A stretch of 64,000 nucleotides of DNA from Manduca sexta (GCF_014839805.1 NC_051142.1:2170001-2234000), one strand, 5' to 3'. Shown: positions 47,225 to 60,271, counted from the stretch's first letter. Notes: generated by a model from the sequence alone, not told the origin. Made by a program: numbers and translations.

Positions 47225-47420
47225 GTCGCTTTTTTTGTTGCTTTGAATGATGATACGAGCTTGCCGTTCGCTTGATGGTAAGCAAAACAACCGCCCATAA
47301 ACAGTAGAAACATCATCCAACACCTTGAATTACAAATTACGGTATTCCACTGCGATCGCCATCCTGAGACATGAGATGTTAAGTCTTATTATGTCCAGAA
47401 GTTACACTGGTTACAATGTG
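47225..47420 (+). mobile_element. Dispersed repeat R4 (GCTTGCCGTTCGCCTGATGGT family)
   Basis: GAATGATGATACGAGCTTGC, TAAGCAAAACAACCGCCCAT, ACACCTTGAATTACAA and GCCATCCTGAGACATGAGAT recur at 11698-11860 and 50290-50400; end pieces occur at 10568-10625 (minus) and 50998-51052 (minus). Class unknown. Confidence 0.55.
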
Positions 47421-48767
47421 AAGTCGTTTCATAAATATTAGATTTTTATAAAGACACAGAAAAGTGCCTACTGTATCTCATAATACGGAGTAGAGTCCAA
47501 ATAGAGTGTTGACTGAACAGATCCCTCGCCAATCGACGCACTTGAAGACCTGTATGTATCGGATATAGAGGTTGATCCCGGTACGCACCACACGAGGTAA
47601 ACTATGGTGGGTTTTGCACCTTGTGTACGATTATCGTTATCCACGCAGGTACAGATATTACCATTGGCCAAGAAAAGTACATCCAGCCATAAAAGCTTAA
47701 CTTTATGTCCTTAATAATGTTTGTTTTGTTTATTAAAATAATCTTCAGTGTTTACTTTATTTAAGATAATCAAAAAAGAACATTTAAATTGAAGTCAATG
47801 TGCAGAACCATTTTTAAACTTTGAATCTGTTCAACTAGTATTGTGGCTGATTGGAACTTTCCTCGAAACAGGCAAAGCTGCGTGCAACACCTAGTTTTGT
47901 ATTACAGTCTGTTGTATCGCTAAAGACATCGTTCGACAGATGTCTTTCGCGCGACAGATTACTGTGATCGGCTCTTAGAAATAGATGCGATATTTTCGGT
48001 ACAAATACACTAGCTATTGAAAAACCGACTTTAAAATAGAGGATGGCAATATATTTGTAGAGCATTGGGAAATTATTCAACAATTATTTATTTTGTATAA
48101 GCCATTGATTCCCGGTGGTTCAGGTGGACCCCCAGGGGGCCACGGGAGACTTGACGGAATTTACGTTGGCGTGACCAAAAAATAGGGGTTCACAATTCAT
48201 GAACAAGGGTTCACGAAAATTTATCTTTTTGATAGTTAAGAACTAAAATGTTGACTTGACTTCACCTATCAATGTAGGCAGAAAATATTTTAAGAAGCTC
48301 GGGAATATAGAAAAAATGAAGCTTCAGGGGGTCTACCAGAACAAGCAAATTTTTGAAAGTGGTTTATGAGCAAAAATATTTGGAAACCTCTGATGTAAGC
48401 CATAAATTTTAGTACATTATTCGAAATATCTGGGATAAATATGGACAAGATAAATAAAAAAAATATGCTGCAGGGTTTGCCCAAATTGCAAATTATTCTC
48501 TACGTGTGAATAAAATACACTGTATCTTGCCTTTTGCCCTTAATGGAGGGCAGAAGTGTGACATGCACATTTCGCCACCAATGTTAGCTCCAATGTTATA
48601 AGGCACTGGCCTCTTGCCATTTACCGGGTAGAGCTCCAGACTTTGGTTTAATGAAAAGCATTAAAGCTCATTATATACCACACTCGTCAGTTGAACCTGA
48701 GATGAGCGCTACAGTCGTAGTCTGTACACAATACTACTACGCCATATAGATAGTCGATGGCACGTAT

Positions 48768-49020
48768 TTAAGGTGGTAGCTCAAGGTCCATTTTCATACA
48801 TTTTGTTTCGGCTTTAATCTGGGTAACTAAACAAGTATTGGCAAGTAAAGAATTTAAATTCACGTCTAGTTAGTGATTAGTTCTCGCAGTTGAAAGAAAA
48901 ATGTAAAAATAATTAATAATCATGGATATTTCTGCCTTTAAAATTTCGTCATATTAAATTTTTACCCAGATTAAAGCCGAAACAAAATGTATGAAAATGG
49001 ACCTTGAGCTACCACCTTAA
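48768..49020. mobile_element. Inverted-repeat element (MITE) with 55-bp termini and TTAA ends
   Basis: Left arm 48772-48826 and right arm 48962-49016 are almost perfect reverse complements over 55 bp, beginning GGTGGTAGCTCAAGGTCCAT. Each is bordered by TTAA (48768-48771 and 49017-49020). The 135-bp interior is AT-rich and non-coding. TTAA targets are the rule for piggyBac-type elements, so a piggyBac-derived MITE is a reasonable inference. The near-identity of the arms suggests recent insertion. Confidence 0.75.
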
Positions 49021-49363
49021 TAAAAAACCTTTACATTAATTCACAACGCAACCATCCTCATTTTCGTAATGAAAATGTTGATCCAATCAAATTGCAGCTC
49101 GGTCCAATGGTTAAATGGATTATGTTTATATCAGATATCCTTGTGCTGGTAAACAGATAGTGTATTGACGACTTTATATGCCACAAATATTTAATAAATA
49201 AATTCTATCAAAGGTTAATATTAGGCGGTGTACACACGTAGGTTTTTAGTACGCTTTAGGTGGAACATAATTTAGACTATGTTGGACCGTACGTATGTCG
49301 CGTTTCTGGATCAGGGTCCACTTCCAATCAACAGTAATTTTATCGTGCACTTATAAGACTATA

Positions 49364-49680
49364 AGCAGCGATAGCCTAGTTGGGTGTGGAACGGACTGCC
49401 AAGATTTCTGCAGCTTCCAATTCCAATGGCACATACCTCTGACTTTTCTAAGCTTATGTGTGTATTCTTTGTGAATTATCGCTTGCTTTAACGGTGAAGG
49501 AAAATACCGTGAGGACACCTGCATACTTGTAAAGTTCTGTAGAGAAATTTTGAGGGTGTGTGAAGTCTACCAATCCGCACTACAGCGTGGTGGACTAACG
49601 CCTAATCCCTCTCAGTAGTAGAAGACCGCACCCAGCAGTGGAACAGTAATATAGGGTTGATATTATTATTATTTTATATT
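49364..49680 (+). mobile_element. SINE-2 copy, first of an adjacent pair
   Basis: AGCAGCGATAGCCTAGTTGG to (ATT)n. A second copy starts only about 14 bp after its tail, in the same orientation. Confidence 0.72.
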
Positions 49681-49693
49681 ATCATACGAAACA

Positions 49694-50002
49694 AGCGGCG
49701 ATAGCCTAGTTGGTTGTGAAACAGACTGCCGACACGAATGTCCGCAGGTTCAAATCCCAAAGCCACACACCTCTGACTTTTCTAAAAATTATTTGTGTAT
49801 TCTTTGTAAATTAACGGTAAATGAAAACATCGTGAGGAAACCTGCATATCTGAGAAATTCTCTATTAGGAATTTTCGAGGGTGTGTGAAGTCTACCGACC
49901 CGCACTAGGCCAGCGTGGTGGACCAAGGCTTATTCCCTCTCAGTAGTAGAAGAGGCCCGTGCCCAACAGTGGGACAGTATATAATACAGAGCTGATATAT
50001 AA
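49694..50002 (+). mobile_element. SINE-2 copy, second of an adjacent pair
   Basis: AGCGGCGATAGCCTAGTTGG head to ACAGAGCTGATAT. Tail lacks the ATT run and is followed by A-rich sequence. Confidence 0.72.
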
Positions 50003-50587
50003 AAAAAAGAAACATTGACGAAAGCTCAGTGAATACTCGCCTTTAACCACCTGAGCCCAGTTTCACGGCCGTATAGTATTGTGAAACAGTGTCTCTCTTC
50101 ACGCCGGCGCCGCTGAGGGCTGGCTAGGATCATTCGCGCCGCACCACCAAGGCCGGAGTAACCCCCGCACATTTATCAGCTTCCCGTAAACATCTGTTTG
50201 GAATCGGTGATATTTTAATTCAGGTATAAATAGTTGGGTTACTATATTATTCGATAGTGGAACAGTTTGTTTTTTCTAATACATTTTTTTTTGCTTTGAG
50301 TGACGAGTAGCTTGCCATTCGCCTGATGGTAAGCGATACGACCGCCCATAAACTCTAAAAACACCATCCAATACCTTGAATTACAATGTCATTAAAAATA
50401 CGGGACAAATCCATTATAAACTGAACTGTATTCTCATGTTGACAATAAATTTCGAGTTTTGTAAACATTTTTTGTAATGTTTCTGCTAACACGCTGTTTG
50501 TGTTGTTTATAATATGCCTTTAGAAGAGAATGTTTGTCAAACGAATATTTAAGCTTATCCCTTTATTACCGAAGGGATAGGCATAGA

Positions 50588-50835
50588 TGGTAGGATTTAT
50601 TTTATATCCGTCCGGATAGCAACTACCGTACACAAGATGTTAAAATCCGTTATAGTGGCCCACGTAAATATGTCGCGTTCGGGATTTAGACTGTGTATAT
50701 CCGGTTCCAACAGGCCGGCATAATTGTGTCGACTGCCGAAAGGTAATCTTTAGTCAGTCGACATTCTATTGAACCCAACTCTACGTACCATCAGGTGCAG
50801 TGAGGTCACTTTGGCATCTCCCTATAATAAAAAAG
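50588..50835 (+). mobile_element. Dispersed repeat R3 (GGCCGGCATAATTGTGTC family)
   Basis: Recurrent 200-250 bp unit: ATATCCG-type start, TACACAAG.TGTTAAAA, TGTCGCGTTC.GGAT, AACAGGCCGGCATAATTGTG, ATTCTATTG.ACCC and a CACTTTGGC end followed by an A-rich run. Other copies: 14675-14868 (plus), 23127-23345 (plus), 25998-26250 (plus), 44403-44635 (minus), 47460-47660 (minus), fragment 32045-32105 (minus). No coding capacity or pol III boxes seen; class unknown. Confidence 0.65.
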
Positions 50836-52111
50836 AAAGCACACTGTTGCTTGACGGTAGAAATAGACGTTGAAGTCAGCCACAAAAGTTGCTAAACAAA
50901 TGCAAAATTTATAAATTATTAAACTACAAAGAGTTTTGTTTATTTCAGAAAAAAAGTTTGCTTTAATTGCAGTGTGAAGTCACTGTTATGTTCCGGTTTG
51001 AAAGACATTGTAACCAGTGTAACTACTGGACATAATAAGACTTAACCTCACAAAAAAAAAGTTAATTTATAGAAGCGATTTGAAATTTTCATGTTATGGA
51101 TGACTGTACATTACTGAGTAGTACTTTAAGATTTGCTGTCCGTGTTAGGAAATAATTAGCTGTAATATTGATCTCCAGTTTACCCCCTTTCAAACTTATC
51201 CCAACCATAATATAGGCGAAAATCGAATGTAGGTCCTCAGGATTTTTATCCGTCGTACACAGCAGCGATGTTAGCTAGAAAGATATTAGGTTATCTAAAT
51301 ATTTTACGTAGTCATTTGCGCATTCACCCATATATCATTTAGATAATTCTAAGAAAAGATACGTCAAGCATTTTCAAAGTAGTCTTTACGATATTACAAT
51401 ATTGTGGATTTTGTGAAAAAATATGAAGTATTGGACATATATAGCATCACACCTCTATCCCATAGGCGTAGGCAGAGACTATGGATTGCCACATTGCACG
51501 ATTCTGGCATACTTCACGTATGTCCAGTATTGGACCTAATTAATTATTTTAATAAATATAACTAAAAATATTCTTTTATTGGTGGGGATGTTAATTTCGC
51601 TATATAGGGAATATACTCCAATTCTGGACTATTTTGATCACCTCTTATTATCGGAATTTACATTTTTATATATTTATACAAACATATATATTTGTACATT
51701 ATATAACTAGGTATAAATATACCATTTTGTCGATCATACTCTATCTAATACGTAGCTAAGGGACCAAATTACTAATCACCATCAAAAGTATTTGTACAAT
51801 TAATTGAAATATTTATGTACATGTTTACCATAATTATTATGCTTACGTTGCATTTTAATTACACAGGGTTCTATATTATAGCAATGCACTTGACCTTAAA
51901 TGTTTCACGACCGCTTCGGGTCACCTTTAGAGAATTTAATTCAGTGCCGACAAAGAGTTCTAAGATGATACAGAGTGGATATGGGGAAGATTGTCATACA
52001 CACATTTTGCACTTATGTGATGGTTAATCAATACCGTGAAATAGCAAAACATCAATGTAAAATACTTCATATTTTATACATATCACGATTTGCACGTTTT
52101 TAATGCGTAAA

Positions 52112-52370
52112 TACTGCCTCAGTGGCGTAGTTGTACTGCATGCGCGGTACGATAGTGCTCTGAGATCCTGTGTTCGAATCCCGGGTCGGTCAAATTGATA
52201 TTTGGATTTTTCTGTTCAATATTAGCCCGGAGTCTGAAATTTGTGCCCGATATGGCGATAGGCTCACCCCCTATCACATCATGGGACGGAACACACTTGG
52301 TGAAAAGTAGGTGCCTTGGTTGCGCCTCTGCATACTCCTTCGGGATAAATGCGTGATATAGTGTGTGTAA
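52112..52370 (+). mobile_element. SINE-1 copy, near full length
   Basis: AGTGGCGTAGTTGTACTGCA head, B box GTTCGAATCCCGGG, complete body, TGTGTG-like tail. Confidence 0.72.
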
Positions 52371-52975
52371 TGCGAAAATTTGCATATATCCTGTAAATGT
52401 ATTTTTTTTTTAATATCTAAGGATGACATCTTATCATACGAACCTTTCAAATAAGGCAGCCACTTATTGTAATCAATCGGTAACAAGTTTGGAGCGAAAA
52501 TTTGGCCCTGATGTGCAGTCTATAAGTAACTATGTAGTTTAATGTCTTTGAGTGCCGTAATTTCTTCTACGACTATAAAAAGGTTTTTATATTACGGTCA
52601 CGTAGAACGTAGGTCCGGTAACTTGAGATAACGAATCATTAAAATATGACTAAGGTATTATATTATTAAGTACATTAGTCATCGATTGGTATAATAAATT
52701 AATGATACTAAATATTCTAAACAAATAATGCCAGATATTGTTTTATGGTTTATTTTAATCCACAATGTGTTTCCCTGGCGTATATTTTGATGGAAATCTG
52801 TTTTGTCTTACAGTAATGACACGAGCGTTGTATTTTTACAAGATTTACACAATTAAGTAACCGAGGCCGGCCCGTCTCGGCCGCCTAGCCAATAATATTT
52901 CAAACATTACCCGCCATCAGCTCCCGCTGGCTTGTAACAACACAGACTGACACCCGTCACTAAATGTAAATCATA

Positions 52976-53068
52976 TTCGTCAGCGCGTCAGTGACAGCTT
53001 GTCAGGACGGCAGGGCGTCAGGGCGTCAGGGCGACAGGCGTCAGCGCGTCAGAGCGGCAGCGTCATCG
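52976..53068. repeat. Degenerate GCGTCAG short tandem repeat
   Basis: Imperfect copies of a 7-mer close to GCGTCAG (with variants such as GGGCGTCA and GCGACAG) are strung together just upstream of the CpG-rich block at 53.26 kb. It may be simple expansion or a cluster of sites upstream of a promoter. Confidence 0.5.
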
Positions 53069-53259
53069 GACGCGCGCCGACCGCGATTGACTTTGACGCA
53101 AACAATAAATAGCTTTCAGCGAACGTTTCACGAAACACATTCATAATAATATATGAAGCAATTTTGTTTTACGATAATAAATTCACATGTCGAAAGCGAT
53201 ATTTATTGCCGTTTTTATAGTTTGTACTGTAACTAAAGATGTTATTTTAGTAAATAAAA

Positions 53260-53890
53260 TTTAAAAGTTCGCGCGGTCATCGTAAAACGTCGGTGTTGTT
53301 ATTGGAGCCCTTCCAAGCGTGTAGCGTGGTCGGGGTCCTAGGGCTCGCAGGTGCGAGCGCGCGGGCCCCTGTGGCCCCACTCCTGGAGGCGGGCCGCCTG
53401 GGGTGGGCAGAGGCAGCCACGCGCCGCTCGCCCAACTTAACTTTATAAATAGAATGCACATGGTATTTAACGTAAGGAGGTTTCTGGTGGCGCGGCCGGC
53501 GGCGGCTGGCGAGTGTCGGCGTCGGTCAGTCAGTAGACGCGACCGCTGAACCGCGGCCGGCCGCGCGCTCGCTCCGCCGCTCGTTGGCACAACTTCTGTG
53601 CGAGTTGCGAACTTTGCGAGTGCAAGTGACGGCGGAGGAGAGCGGCGAGCTGCCCGCACGCGACGCTTCGGTGACAGTGTGTGCGACGTGGATGCCGCCC
53701 TGTGCTGGCTCAGTTCCGCCGCTAATCGTGCCGTGTACCGTGTTTCAAAAATAAATCGTTGCCGATCCGAAACCGGAGCACCACGAAGGTTAATGACAAA
53801 ATAAAAAGCATGCATTAAATTGTGCGGCTTAAAAACCGTTCGCCACCGCGGCATCGCCGCTGGGGCACTGTTCCGCGGACACGTGAGTAA
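53260..53890 (+). promoter_or_regulatory. CpG-rich block: likely promoter and non-coding first exon
   Basis: This block is far richer in G, C and CpG than its AT-rich surroundings. It contains an arthropod initiator-like TCAGT at 53526-53530, and a strong splice donor (CAC|GTGAGTAA) after 53882. Between them are many short stop-interrupted frames, so this is best read as a 5' untranslated exon of a plus-strand gene whose coding exons lie beyond a long intron. The minus strand is open for 210 codons across the block, but its composition (Arg, Ala, Pro, Ser) is what GC-rich antisense DNA gives, and I do not regard it as a protein. Confidence 0.45.
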
Positions 53891-56800
53891 CACGCGAATA
53901 TTTTTGGGTTTCAGTCATGCGTCCCCAAATTTACGTTCTTACTCAGTGTGCTATCAAATAAATAGAATCGATTAATGAGATAGTAAAAGATATTCAGTTT
54001 TGTCCGCTCGGTTAGTACGAAAGCTTTCGATGAAACTGATTGTCACACACCGAAACAATGTATGAACACGCGCTCGCAAACTTTGCGTCATCGGACCTTG
54101 CTCTGTTTCCATACGTAACACCAGCGGTAATCAACGGATAATGAGCTAAATCTATACAACACGAGATTCCTACATTTCTGCACTACACGAGGAGTACACG
54201 ACTTATTAAAACTTTAAAGATTAGCGAAACAAATACGTATAGCTGTGTTTTTATGTTTAAAACAGTTTTAAACTTTATATTTAATACTAGAAAGTAATAA
54301 TCTATTATTGAATTAATTATTTTATTTTACTCCTTGTAAGCTAAATTCCAAAAAGTTTATTTAATATCCTTCTTGTTAAAACTTAACTACGTCGAGATCC
54401 GGGTATGTACCTCTTTGAAACGTTACGAAAATTCGCCAAAACACAAATAATAAACAAACCGAAAAGTGAAACATTAATCAGTATTTTAGCAACAACTTTT
54501 CCTCGTAATGATTTGTTTTAACTTATCCTCGCTGAAAATTTTCAACAACTCATCCAATCCACAATAAGTATTCTTATTAAAAATCTTAGTTTAATTATCA
54601 AATGCATACAAATAACAGTATTATTCAATTATGTGGGGCTATTTTCAGAACGAAAATTCTTTAGTGAAAAGCATGAATAAGTAATGCAATAAAAAAATGC
54701 AAGGCTGAAAAACGCTTATTTTACAATAATTTCGATTTTTCAGGAACGTATATTATTTCAAACAAACATAATATTAAGATACTACACAACATATTAAGAA
54801 ATATTGTAAACTGAAAATAAAATCAAAGCGTTAATTTAAAAAAAGCTCTATATTAAACTCTTTAAAGTACAAAATTCGATACACATATGAACTTTACCTA
54901 TATAAATATAATTATCTTAAATAAGTGTTATCGTAAAGTGACAACAGTTAAACTTATCATAGAATGAAATAAGCACGGCGAAAAGTAGGTGCACTAGTTC
55001 AGTGTCTGCATACCCTTTCGGGGTTTAATGGCGTAATGATTGTGTGGTAATTAAATAACCAACACTGATTAACTAACTTTTATTTTAATGCCCAAGACAC
55101 AATATATCTTAAGAAATGCATCCAAATTGCTTGAAAAAAGATCAGTCATTGGGGATGAATTTTGACTGTAGAAAATTTTGTAGTATATTGAAATAATTTG
55201 TCATTGCCAAAAGTTATTATTTACATAGGATACAGTATCAATGATAGAATGAAAAAGTAGTAAAAGAAATGCATTGCTTTAACTAGCTTATATTTTACAC
55301 TATTGTTTAAAAGTCCCTCCTAACACAGCTTTAGACCGTTACTATGCAAGTAAAATTCATGCATTACGTATTGACAAACAATAGGTGATTTTAAAAGTAA
55401 AGAAAAAGGCGCGTCGAATCAAAACTTTCTTTTGAACTCGGTTAACAAGTTTAGTCCTTATTCACAGCACGTATGCAATTAGTAACTGCGAGACATTTCC
55501 GATTTACTGAATGCTTTGCTTACCGAAAGTCAGTGTTAGGTGACGAATACAGAAACTCCATAAAAACATAGCAATAAGTAACTACGAAGAGTCCTTTATT
55601 GTTTATGCACTTTATACACATATATTGATGTCTTTATATAATACAAAAGAATACAAGTATACAGGCATTCCCCTTAGTCCACCTTAGATAACTTTCCAAA
55701 ACTCCATAAGCTTGGAAAAGTTCCTCACCGAGAATCAAACCCACAGACATCTCGCAATAGATCGGTGTTACGTCCTCACCGGCTTTCGTACTGCCCACGT
55801 GTTTGCAGTTTAAAATAAGGCAATGCTTCCAGGAATTGCAGTTTTCCAAAAATACCTGTTGCCGGGAGTGTTTCCCGTGACGTAGGCTATTATGGGCAAA
55901 TTTTAAAATATACTTTATGATATTGTAGCCAGTGTTACAACTAAATGTTGTTGCATCTAATATATACCACCCTTAAGCACCGGGCGAGATAAAAAAGCAC
56001 ATTAAAAAAAACAAAAATAAACGTCACGCACCACTAAAGCCACTTTTAAATGCGACATTTATACATATGCATGCAAGTCTTATATGCATTTTTATGAAAT
56101 AATAATTCGTGCAGAATATGACTTTGAATTATGAGCAATGAATAAACTGTTTACACGCGTTTATTTGTCTATATTCGACAACTAGTCAGGCGTGAAACAT
56201 TTTGCCGCCTTAAAAGTGACTCCCAACTACGCTATCAGCCTGAGATGTATCGGCTTATACACTCACACGGACTTTTGAGTGAGCACTGTAGGCGCTCGCA
56301 ATCCTTGAAAATTAAGCGACCATGCTGAAGGCAACCCACCAGCGAGCTATGAACCTCGGCTCAGGACGGTCACTGGGAGATGAGACATCAACGATTAGGG
56401 GCTATGCGGGTTTTGTTAACGATGTAGTGAAATTAGCATGCATTGTGAAACTAAACATCTGTTTGTGAGTGAGGAGCGAGTGCGTACCTTAAGTATCTTC
56501 AGGGTCTATTATGTGAACGCGAATGTTAGTCATTAAAATAAAACTATTTTGCGGATTTTATCACGACCACGTGACCACGTAGGCTGCAGTCTTCGACATA
56601 GCGGGAGAAGATTATAATATAAAAACCGCGATAGAATCTGCAAAATAGTTTTATTTTAATCTCCAGGGTACTTTATACATTTCCCGAAAAATCAAAGATG
56701 CGGCGCCGGTCTTAAGGAATAAGCTTATCAAGAAAACTGTTACTTCACGTCAGTTTATTGAGGTCGAGTTAGAATTTCGTTATACGTTTCCTTTTTTAAA

Positions 56801-57075
56801 CATTTTTACGCAAATTCGAATGTCGTACCTCCAAAATTCTTGCTAATTAACGCCAACTGAATGTAAAGCGTTCGCGATGCGTTTTGAAATGAAGTTTCCA
56901 ACGTTTTTTAAAGCAATCGCTTACAGTGTTTCTAGACCGTAATGGCTTAGGAACGTACAAAAAGAAAACCTACATCTATTTTAGCTCACGATTCCTTTGA
57001 CATTGAATATTTAGGATGACTATCAGATGGGTAGCGTGCGCGTGTGTCGGTCTTTTGCTTCAATACGCAAGTTAC

Positions 57076-57227
57076 CTGTGGCGAAGAGTAAAACTTTTGA
57101 AAAGGAAACCCGACGCAAAAAATTTGCCTTAGTTAACATATCGGTGCCATTTTAACAGAAAACTAAGACAGACAGAAATAAATCTAAAAGGTAAGGCGGG
57201 AGGAATCGGGTTGTCTGGACGCCACTG
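57076..57227. mobile_element. Third copy of the hAT-like element
   Basis: 152 bp from CTGTGGCGAAG to GACGCCACTG, with AAACCCGACG and GGTAAGGCGGGAGGAATCGG close to the family's subterminal sequences. GCAAGTTAC occurs on both sides (57067-57075 and 57232-57240), with four extra bases between the right end and the repeat. Confidence 0.55.
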
Positions 57228-58417
57228 CAATGCAAGTTACCATCTTTATTTATTTATTTATTATATATTAGGACATAGAGTATGCTCTTGTGAAGTCATG
57301 TAAAGTCAAAGAATTTAGACAAAGTTTAATTTTTAAAGTCACGTTGTTTAAAAGTTGCGGTTTTTGCACTTAGCTGGATTCTTCTAAAATGATTTTTCAC
57401 TTTATTAAATAATTATCTAGTGGGGTTCTGTATTCGATTCCTAGACAAGTAAAGTGAATTTTTGGATTCAAGTAATACATATTAATTATTTGGTCTTGGG
57501 GTCATTTGTACGTATTACGACGATGTCCCTCTATCACACTATGAGGTAAAAATAGCTCGGACAGTCGTTTTTATACTATTCGTAGATATGACTCTGCTTA
57601 CCCTTTCGAGTATAAAGTACACGTTTATTGTATTGTTTTGCAAAGCTAAATCAAATGCGTTTGCTTGTTTCATAGTTTAGTAAACACTGGTGTCCGGCTA
57701 TATGTTTACAAATGTAAACTCTCGTATGTTGTCCTTTACGTTCAGTACTTGTTGAACTACGTAAATAATTTTTTGATGTCAATCTTATCTTTAAAATTAA
57801 TAATGTTTAGAAATAAGAAACCTATGTGTTTGGTTTATAGTAATGCCAGGAAAATCAAAAAAAAAAACTCGCCACGCTGTTAAATATGGAATTAATTTAT
57901 TGTACTGACAACGTCAACAATAAAGGAGAGAGTAAATGTGGTGCTCCCAAAGCAGGTCTTTTATTTTTCTGTCCAGCCTATACACTTTTTCATTAGTTAT
58001 TCAGAGGTAAAGTTAGTAAATACGTATTAGACAATCTCTGAACTGATTTTAGTTCATTAGTATTTTTAAAAATCTTGCATGAATAGGAATAATAATAATT
58101 CTTGAACAGTTCCTTAGAGTGTAATTTATTTTAATTTCGGCTCATATCACATCATGGGACGAAATACTCACGGCTTAAAGTGGGTGCAATAGCTGTGCCT
58201 CTGCCTATCCCTTTCAAAATAAAAGGTGTGAGAATGTGTGTGAAAAAAAGTTTTTTCCGAGGATTCTCGCACGTGGGCTAATCCGCGAGCATCTCTTCAT
58301 AATCGTACTCTTAAACTCTTTTAAAACTTAAACTCTTTTTGGTCGCGGTCATGCTTGGGCCGATGGAAAAGCTGCCGTTTTCTTGATGAGTATAGATGTA
58401 TTTTGCGATATCACAAA

Positions 58418-58609
58418 ATGGATAGCAACAAGATCCATTACCTCCAGTACATACATCCCGATCTCCTTTTATTATTTAAACCCAAAGTGGATCCACTCGA
58501 ATTTCCTGAAGACACAACACAGGCGCTTGGAAGACTTCAAGCTGACGCCTCTGTAGACTGGGTAGGCAAGTCATTTGTAATTATGGTATCAGTTGAGACG
58601 CAAGGTTAA
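58418..58609 (+). pseudogene. Coding-like fragment, unrecognised
   Basis: A frame open from 58355 has its first ATG at 58418 (MDSNKIHYLQYIHPDLLLLF) and continues to VDPLEFPEDTTQALGRLQAD and a TAA. Its residue mix is more protein-like than the surrounding DNA. It has no clear splice sites or known motif. It could be a decayed transposon gene, a retrocopy fragment or an exon of an unknown gene. Confidence 0.2.
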
Positions 58610-59493
58610 TCCAATATATTTGGAGTACCTATATTGAAGTAATATAAGTTAAGTGTAATCAATTTATGAAGAAATCATGAACTGTATCCATTCCGATTCT
58701 ATTTCCTTCTTATTGTTAGCTAGTTGAGTACTGTATCGGGTAAAAAATATTATTCCGGCTTAGTTATATTGTTGATGGTAAAACATACCTTATCCTTTGG
58801 TAATAAGATCGACTTGAGAGTAGAACCTTAGGTCTGAGCTAATAGTCAGATCCTAAACAGGCTACCATTCTTGGTAACAATCTGTGGCCAAGGCAGCAAA
58901 TTTGGCACTACGTTGTTGTGTTTTGTACTTTTGAAAGTTCGTCTAGACAAGTACTTAAATTTTGTCTATATCTGCCGCCAAGCAATGTACAAGCGGAAGG
59001 TTTGAAGGTCGTTGTAGTTAGAATAATTACTGGAAGTTATGCGATTTCAATGTGTCAGGGTGAAGCAAGTAAGGAAGCAATTGAGATTTAAGTTTTGGTT
59101 GCTTCTGTTTACGCATACTTTCTTATGCTTTCCATCATCCTAGCCCTTTGCTCGTCCCGTCATTTATTTAAAAAAACAACTTTGCTTATCACATTAAATT
59201 TATTATTTAATTTCATAGAGGACGTCTTAACTCCTAAGTATTTTGAAGGTTTGTGAAGTCTACCAACGCAGTCTTCATGATGAAGAGATTAGTAATGGAG
59301 GTACACACGCACCAATGGGTAATGGGTTAACATTGAATGGTGTTTTTTCTTTAATTAAAATCATCAGAAGCTTCGCAAAATTCCAAGCGGATAAATAGGT
59401 AACCGAGTAATTATTTATGGGCAATTACATTTCATCGTAATTTGAATTTGGAACTCCATAAAAGTGAACATAAAATTGACATCACCTACTTAC

Positions 59494-59690
59494 CTAGAGA
59501 TTGTCGATGCGCGACGAAAGAGGTTAATCACCAGATGGACAAAGCGCGCTAAGTCTGTTTTTTGAATTTCACGGGCCGCGCCGCTCTGCGCTCTTGATCG
59601 CAACTCCTGAGAGGTGATTTACGTCCAGTTGCGAAACGATAACGCTCGTAGTTCATCGTTCGAGGCGTTTGGACAATGTTGACCCAGTAT
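59494..59690 (-). other. Possible GC-rich first exon, strand uncertain
   Basis: The minus strand has a strong donor (CTAG|GTAAGTAGG) after 59494, preceded by GC-rich sequence with a short ATG frame of about 35 codons starting MNYERYRFATGRK that stops before the donor, as a 5' untranslated exon would. On the plus strand an ATG at 59676 with a weaker donor a few codons on is the alternative. The 121-codon plus-strand frame that follows (59692-60057) is AT-rich, hydrophobic and probably chance. Confidence 0.25.
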
Positions 59691-60271
59691 CGTGGGTAAA
59701 ACGGTCCGCCAGATTAACATTGTTTCGTATATTGTGCACTACATTAAACAGTCACTAATCGTGTTTGCGCTTTTTTCCGTTATTAATTATACCTACGAGC
59801 GTTCTGGTGTATATGTTTATATGATATTTTGGCTATTAGCATGGTATTTCGGTCATGTTGTCCGTGTAAAATCAAAACAAAATAATAATGCGTGTACTGG
59901 ATACTATGGTAATTGGTGCATGTACGGATGTAGATTTTTCGTAACTTTTATGTACCGTGTTAACAGACGTAGTGAACTGCTCATCGTACTGGCCTATAAG
60001 TTAACTATAGAGATAAATGTGCCGGTTTTTCGTATTATCTTTGGAAGAAAGCATTAGTAATACCTGGAATTGAGTTCTATAAAAGACAGTTTGTAGTAAG
60101 CCGGTTAAAATTATTTACAGTGGCGGCTCATTGATTTTGGCGTGAATACCCGTGACGTGAAATTGATGAAACTTAACGCTAATTTATGAGATTAGTAACT
60201 TGCATACTCTCACTAGTTTCATATATTTTTATACGCATTTATATTCAGTTAATTTAAAGATGTATATACAG

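Larger units (their letters stand above)
44056..52975. other. Repeat-dense region, no confident gene
   Basis: Most of the recognisable sequence is R3, R4, R5, SINE and MITE copies. A GC-rich patch at 50.05-50.18 kb and a 98-codon plus frame at 46327-46623 were considered as exons but lack support. Confidence 0.45.

Noticed and set aside
53261..53893. 210-codon open frame on the minus strand
   Set aside because: It covers the CpG-rich block, is dominated by Arg, Ala, Pro and Ser, and overlaps a better plus-strand leader model; GC-rich antisense DNA readily stays open.
59692..60057. 121-codon hydrophobic plus-strand frame
   Set aside because: AT-rich, no recognisable family, no supporting signals beyond length; probably chance.
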